Of a stretch of 64,000 nt of DNA, positions 60,102-64,000 are shown one piece after another. Position 1 is the first letter of the stretch. The number at the start of each line of letters is the position of its first letter. Made by a program: the position numbers and the translations under genes. Under the pieces are notes generated by a model that did not search any database, had not been told where the DNA came from, and saw only the letters and a program-made list of their open reading frames with translations. Origin of the DNA: CALMEC01 sp031366605 (GTDB lineage: Bacteria > Actinomycetota > Thermoleophilia > Miltoncostaeales > Miltoncostaeaceae); NCBI GenBank assembly GCA_031366605.1, contig JANLOO010000007.1, forward strand, positions 1 to 64,000, in the 5' to 3' direction.

Positions 60102-60988
60102 AGCTTCAGGACGTGATGAGCATCGAACCTCTGACAGTCGGGACGGACGTCCCCCCGGAGACGGCGCGCCGGCTGATGGAGGACGGGCGGGTGCATCACC
60201 TGCCCATCGTCGACGGTGACCAACTCGTTGGGATGTGGGTCGCAACCGACGCCGGACCGATTGTGCTGCTCGGTCCAGAGCGCCTGTTCAAGACGTCCCC
60301 GGAGGTCGGCGCAATGGAAGCGGTCGAGGCGATGATGGGCACTGAGGCGGTCGTCGCGATGGCCGAAGGCCGACCTGTCGGCATCCTGACCCGCACCGAC
60401 GCGCTCAATATGGTTCGTGGCGGCCTTGCCACGACCCGTCGAGTCACACCGCCCTTGGTATTGCGCTTTGTCGGGCCCGCCCGCAGCGGCAAGACCACGC
60501 TCCTGCTCCGCACGACGGCCGGGTTGAAGAACTGCCATGTCGGTGTGATCGAAGCGAACCCCGAACCGCCCGGACAGCGGCTTCCGGCGCACGTCCACGG
60601 CGCCCCGGTCGCGTACGCGCCGACGGCGCACTGGCGCAAGGGCTTCCGTGACGCGATCGAACACATGGGGGGTCTCGACGTCATCCTGGTCGAGGATCGC
60701 GACCAGCCCCCGGAGGCCAGCGTCGGTCTGGGCGAGGACGTCCAGATCATCGTGGTGCCCCTGGCCGATACGGGTAGGATCCACGTCTCGAGTCTGGTCG
60801 ATGCCCAAGCGGTCGTGTTGACCAAACCCGACGAGGCGCATGGCGTCGACGAAGCCGAAGAACGTGCACGGCTGCGCCGGGCAAACCCTAATCTCGGGGT
60901 GTTCGTCGTCGGACTCGGCGACGATGATCCCGGAATGAGGACGTGGCAGATGTGGCTCGAAGCCCGGTTACTGCAACACCGGCGCTGA
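60098..60988 (+). CDS. CBS-domain pair fused to HypB/CobW-like P-loop GTPase
   Basis: The 296-residue product has two CBS domains (residues about 1-50 and 70-115; HHLPIVDGDQLVGMWVATD and GRPVGILTRTDAL), then a P-loop domain with Walker A GPARSGKT at 126-133, a Walker-B-like DVILVEDRD and a base-recognition strand AVVLTKPDE. The NTPase resembles metal-chaperone GTPases of the HypB/UreG type. CBS pairs often bind adenine nucleotides or metal-linked ligands. It is coupled to UspA (ATGA) and overlaps the P-type ATPase start by about 46 bases. Confidence 0.75.
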   Translation: MKLQDVMSIEPLTVGTDVPPETARRLMEDGRVHHLPIVDGDQLVGMWVATDAGPIVLLGPERLFKTSPEVGAMEAVEAMMGTEAVVAMAEGRPVGILTRTDALNMVRGGLATTRRVTPPLVLRFVGPARSGKTTLLLRTTAGLKNCHVGVIEANPEPPGQRLPAHVHGAPVAYAPTAHWRKGFRDAIEHMGGLDVILVEDRDQPPEASVGLGEDVQIIVVPLADTGRIHVSSLVDAQAVVLTKPDEAHGVDEAEERARLRRANPNLGVFVVGLGDDDPGMRTWQMWLEARLLQHRR

Positions 60989-63318
60989 ACGAAGGGCGGC
61001 TCCCCCGGCGGGCGCCGGGCGCCCGGACCAGCCGCAGCTATGCCGACATCGTCTGGTCCAACACGTTCACGGTGTTCAACCTGATCCTTGGCGCGCTCCT
61101 CGCCGTGATCCTGGCGTTCGGCAACTGGCGCGACGGGCTGTTCGGCGGGGTCATCGTCGCGAACACCCTGATCGGGATCTTCCAGGAGGTGCGCGCCAAG
61201 CGGACCCTGGACCGGCTGGCATTGCTCGTCGCTCCTCGCGCCCGCGTGTGGCGCGACGACGGGTACCACGAAGTCCTGGCCGAAGCGCTGGCCGTCGGCG
61301 ATCTCGTCCGAATCCAGCCGGGCGACCAGGTCGTTGCGGATGGCCATGTCCTCGAGACCCGCGGGCTGTCGATCGACGAATCGATCCTGACCGGCGAGAG
61401 CGAAGCGGTGCCCAAGCAGCCGGGCGACGAAGTCCTGTCCGGCTCGTTCTGCGTCGCGGGGTCGGGAGAAATGGTGGTTGAGGCGGTCGGGGCCGAGAGC
61501 TTCGCCGAACGCCTTGCCGCTGAGGCCCGTGGAACGCGCGGCAGGCTCAGCCCGTTGCAGATCGACATCAACCGCATCCTGCGGATGACCGCCATCGGGA
61601 TGGCTCCGCTTGCGGTGCTCCTGATCGGGGCGCTGGTGATTCGACGTGAACCGCTCGTCAATGGTGCCCACACCGTGGTGGCGGCGCTCGTTCCACTCGT
61701 GCCCGAGGGCCTCGTGTTGCTGACCTCCTTGACGTTCGCCGTCGCGGCGGTGCGGTTGGCGCGGCTCGGCGCGCTCGCACAACGACTCAACGCCGTCGAG
61801 AGTCTGGCGAGCGTCGACGTGGTCTGCGTGGACAAGACCGGCACCCTCACCGAAAACCGGCTCGCGGTCGTCGCGGTGCAACCCGCTGAGGATGCGACCG
61901 AGGACTCCGTGCGCGACGTGCTGGGCGCGTTCGCCGCAAGCGTCGGCGAGCGAAACGCCACGATGCAGGCAATCCATGATGCCCTGTCCGGCGCGCCGCG
62001 GGACCTGATCGCGGAGGTGCCGTTCTCGTCGGCACGCAAGTGGAGCGGCGTCACAATGCCGGAGTTCGGAAGCGTCGTGATCGGCGCACCGGACGTACTC
62101 GAACGGCAGGGCGTGACGCTCGATCAGCAGATTCGGCAGCACGTCGCCGAACACGCCGAGCACCGCCGGCGTGTGCTGCTCGTGGCAACGGGGGAGGGTC
62201 GGATCGCCAACGACGCACCGTTGCCGGCGCTGCGGGCTGCGGGTGTGGTTGCGCTCAGCGAGGGACTCCGGGGTGACGCAATCGACACCGTGCGGTTTCT
62301 GCGCCAGCAGGGGATCGCGATCAAGGTGATCTCGGGGGATGGCCTCGCGACCGTGCGGGCGATTGCGACGGCCTGCGGTGTCCCGGATGCCGATCGAGCC
62401 GTGTCAAGCGAGGATGTGCCCGCCGACCCCACGGAGCTGGAGCGAACCGCGGACGCCACGGTGGTATTCGCGCGCATCACGCCCGAGCAGAAGCGCGACA
62501 TCGTCGCCGCGCTCGCGCGTCGCGGTCGATATGTGGCGATGATCGGCGACGGAGTCAACGACGTATTGGCCCTCAAGGAGGCGCGCCTTGCGATTGCGAT
62601 GGGATCGGGGAGCCAGATCGCCAAGGGCGTGAGCGACCTCGTGCTGCTCCGTGGCGGGTTCGCCACCGTGCCCGCGGCGATCGAGGAGGGCCGGCGGATC
62701 ATCCGGAACACCCATCGCGTCGCCAAGCTCTTCGTCACCAAGACGGTCTACGCAGCGGTGCTGCTGGCGACGATCGGGCTCGCTCCGATCTCGTTTCCGT
62801 TCCTGCCACGGCACCTGACCGTGACGGCGTCCCTGACGATCGGCATCCCGGCCTTCTTTCTCGCGCTCGCCCCAAGCTCCGGCCCCGTTCGACGCGAGCG
62901 GTTCGTGCGCGATCTCGTGCGTTTCACGGTGCCCGCGGGTCTGATCATCGCCGCGGCGATCATCACCGGTTACCTGACCGTCCGGGGCGCCCTGGACCAG
63001 AGTGTCGTTGCCGGTCGGACCGCGTCCGTGATCATCGCGACGGCGATGGGGCTTGCGCTCGTGATCAATTTGGAGCGCGAGACCCGTGGCGATGTGCGCT
63101 GGTGGGTGTGGTCGATGGTGGGGGCGTTCGCGCTCATCTTCACGGTCGGGCTCTTCACGCAACCCCTCCGTGCGTTCTTCGAGGTCGTCATGCCGACGCC
63201 CGGGACCTGGGGTGCGATCGCAGTCATTTGCGGGGTGGGAACGATGATGCTGGACATGGCGCGGCGCCTCTCGGCGAGGTGGCCGGCAGTGCCCACCGCA
63301 TCGGGGCAGCTCACGTGA
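60943..63318 (+). CDS. Cation P-type ATPase, CtpE-like
   Basis: The 791-residue protein has TGES (150-153), the membrane cation motif PEGL (254-257), the phosphorylation site D297-KTGTLT, GDGVND near 540 and about ten membrane helices in total. CtpE-type pumps move calcium or another divalent cation. The N-terminus is short compared with CtpE relatives. GTG 60943 lies inside the upstream gene. Neighbours are a stress protein, a CBS-GTPase and a PRC-barrel/MgtE-N protein. Confidence 0.88.
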   Translation: MADVARSPVTATPALNEGRLPRRAPGARTSRSYADIVWSNTFTVFNLILGALLAVILAFGNWRDGLFGGVIVANTLIGIFQEVRAKRTLDRLALLVAPRARVWRDDGYHEVLAEALAVGDLVRIQPGDQVVADGHVLETRGLSIDESILTGESEAVPKQPGDEVLSGSFCVAGSGEMVVEAVGAESFAERLAAEARGTRGRLSPLQIDINRILRMTAIGMAPLAVLLIGALVIRREPLVNGAHTVVAALVPLVPEGLVLLTSLTFAVAAVRLARLGALAQRLNAVESLASVDVVCVDKTGTLTENRLAVVAVQPAEDATEDSVRDVLGAFAASVGERNATMQAIHDALSGAPRDLIAEVPFSSARKWSGVTMPEFGSVVIGAPDVLERQGVTLDQQIRQHVAEHAEHRRRVLLVATGEGRIANDAPLPALRAAGVVALSEGLRGDAIDTVRFLRQQGIAIKVISGDGLATVRAIATACGVPDADRAVSSEDVPADPTELERTADATVVFARITPEQKRDIVAALARRGRYVAMIGDGVNDVLALKEARLAIAMGSGSQIAKGVSDLVLLRGGFATVPAAIEEGRRIIRNTHRVAKLFVTKTVYAAVLLATIGLAPISFPFLPRHLTVTASLTIGIPAFFLALAPSSGPVRRERFVRDLVRFTVPAGLIIAAAIITGYLTVRGALDQSVVAGRTASVIIATAMGLALVINLERETRGDVRWWVWSMVGAFALIFTVGLFTQPLRAFFEVVMPTPGTWGAIAVICGVGTMMLDMARRLSARWPAVPTASGQLT

Positions 63319-63379
63319 AGCACGCGCCGACGATTCGAAGGGACCCAATTCCGGCCGCTGGTGTGTGAGGCTCCCCGCC

Positions 63380-64000
63380 GTGGAACTCACGCGCCTGCAA
63401 CGTCGCGAGGTCGTGGACGGCGACGGTCGGCGCGTTGGTACGGTCGCCGATGTCGCCGTGAGCCTCGCCGAGACATATCCGGCGGTCACCCACCTCCTTG
63501 TCCGCACGGCGCCCGGGTCGACTGTGGTCATCCCCTGGTCGCAGGTGCGCCGGGTCGACGAAACGCGTCTTGAGCTTCGCGCCGTGGGGGTGAGCACCGC
63601 CGCCGAGACGCTCCCCGACACCGCGCTGCTTCTTGGTCGTGATGTCCTTGACACCCAGGTGTTCGATATCGCGGGCAAGCGCCTGGCTCGGGTTGGTGAC
63701 GTTCGGTTGGAGGAGGATCAGGGCACGTTCAGAGCCGTCGGAGTGGAGGTCGGGGTCGGTGCGGTCCTGCGTCGCCTCGGTCTGGCTTGCCTTGCCCGGC
63801 GCCGGCGCGAGGATCCCATCGCCTGGACGGACCTGCATCTGGCATCAGCCCGCGGACATACGTTGGCGCTCGCCACGCAGACCGCACGTCGCCTGACCTC
63901 CGCCGACATGGCCGAGCTTCTGGGACACCTTCCGACCAGTCACGGGGCAGCCCTGCTCGAGGGCCTCCCTCCGCGCGTCGCGGCGGACGCACTCAGTCAT
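63380..64000 (+). CDS. PRC-barrel and MgtE-N-like protein, 3' end outside the window
   Basis: The frame is open from GTG 63380 to the right edge (207 codons). The first part (LTRLQRRE, DGDGRRVGTVADVAVSLAE) and the repeat of it around residue 80-120 look like two PRC-barrel-like domains. The last part (TSADMAELLGHLPTSHGAAL, then LEGLPPRVAADAL) matches the MgtE intracellular N-domain repeat. The full protein may be a magnesium transporter or sensor. It follows the P-type ATPase by 61 bases. Confidence 0.75.
   Translation, partial: MELTRLQRREVVDGDGRRVGTVADVAVSLAETYPAVTHLLVRTAPGSTVVIPWSQVRRVDETRLELRAVGVSTAAETLPDTALLLGRDVLDTQVFDIAGKRLARVGDVRLEEDQGTFRAVGVEVGVGAVLRRLGLACLARRRREDPIAWTDLHLASARGHTLALATQTARRLTSADMAELLGHLPTSHGAALLEGLPPRVAADALSH

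Overview
The window is GC-rich, almost fully coding DNA from a high-GC Gram-positive bacterium, most likely Actinomycetota. The evidence is gene content: DUF1206 and DUF2277 proteins, an actinobacterial type of thiosulfate sulfurtransferase with SufE, nadBAC facing a NrtR-like regulator, DrrAB-type exporters, a CtpE-like P-type ATPase and many GTG starts. Secreted proteins rich in Ala, Thr and Lys suggest the Thermoleophilia/Solirubrobacterales side of the phylum, but this is inference. No rRNA, tRNA, CRISPR array or intact mobile element was seen.

Layout. 0-10 kb: end of a subtilase, a zincin-like protein, secreted proteins, an amylomaltase, a zinc-finger/HNH-like protein, an HD protein, DedA and an L,D-transpeptidase. 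10-16 kb: methyltransferase, thioredoxin-TPR and LytR_C genes facing a large helicase, then a histidine phosphatase. 16-21 kb: a trypsin-like protease followed by a tightly coupled MoxR-DUF58-VWA-VWA operon. 20.9-21.4 kb: a dispersed repeat and a decayed zinc-finger paralogue. 21-25 kb: FAD oxidoreductase, EamA transporter, sulfurtransferase-SufE pair. 25-29 kb: nadB-nadC-nadA operon divergent from a NrtR-like regulator with a degenerate Nudix box. 29-43 kb: MFS, DoxX, methyltransferase, adenosine deaminase/Mur-ligase/zinc-ribbon operon, zinc-ribbon SDR, VOC, haem-binding protein, MprF-like protein and a DrrAB-type exporter. 43-49 kb: a 1721-residue membrane-anchored multicopper oxidase with a small partner. 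49-57 kb: methyltransferase, DUF1206, two divergent PAP2 phosphatases on a perfect inverted repeat, lipid kinase, PhoD-like phosphatase and a second ABC exporter. 57.9-58.2 kb: a decayed ISAzo13-type transposase. 58-64 kb: an ArsR-SRPBCC-SRPBCC operon (last gene frameshifted) divergent from UspA, a CBS-GTPase fusion, a P-type ATPase and the start of a PRC-barrel/MgtE-N protein.

Genes working together. The nad operon and its regulator form a self-contained NAD-synthesis unit. The MoxR/DUF58/VWA genes form a chaperone-like AAA/VWA system. The multicopper oxidase and its partner look like a cell-surface metal or phenol oxidase. The genes from 59.6 kb to the right edge look like a divalent-cation handling operon.

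Expression signals. About 15 start codons have a TANNNT hexamer ending 6-7 nt upstream of the start, which is what leaderless transcription from an actinobacterial -10 would give. Inside operons, 4-bp ATGA/GTGA stop-start overlaps are the rule.
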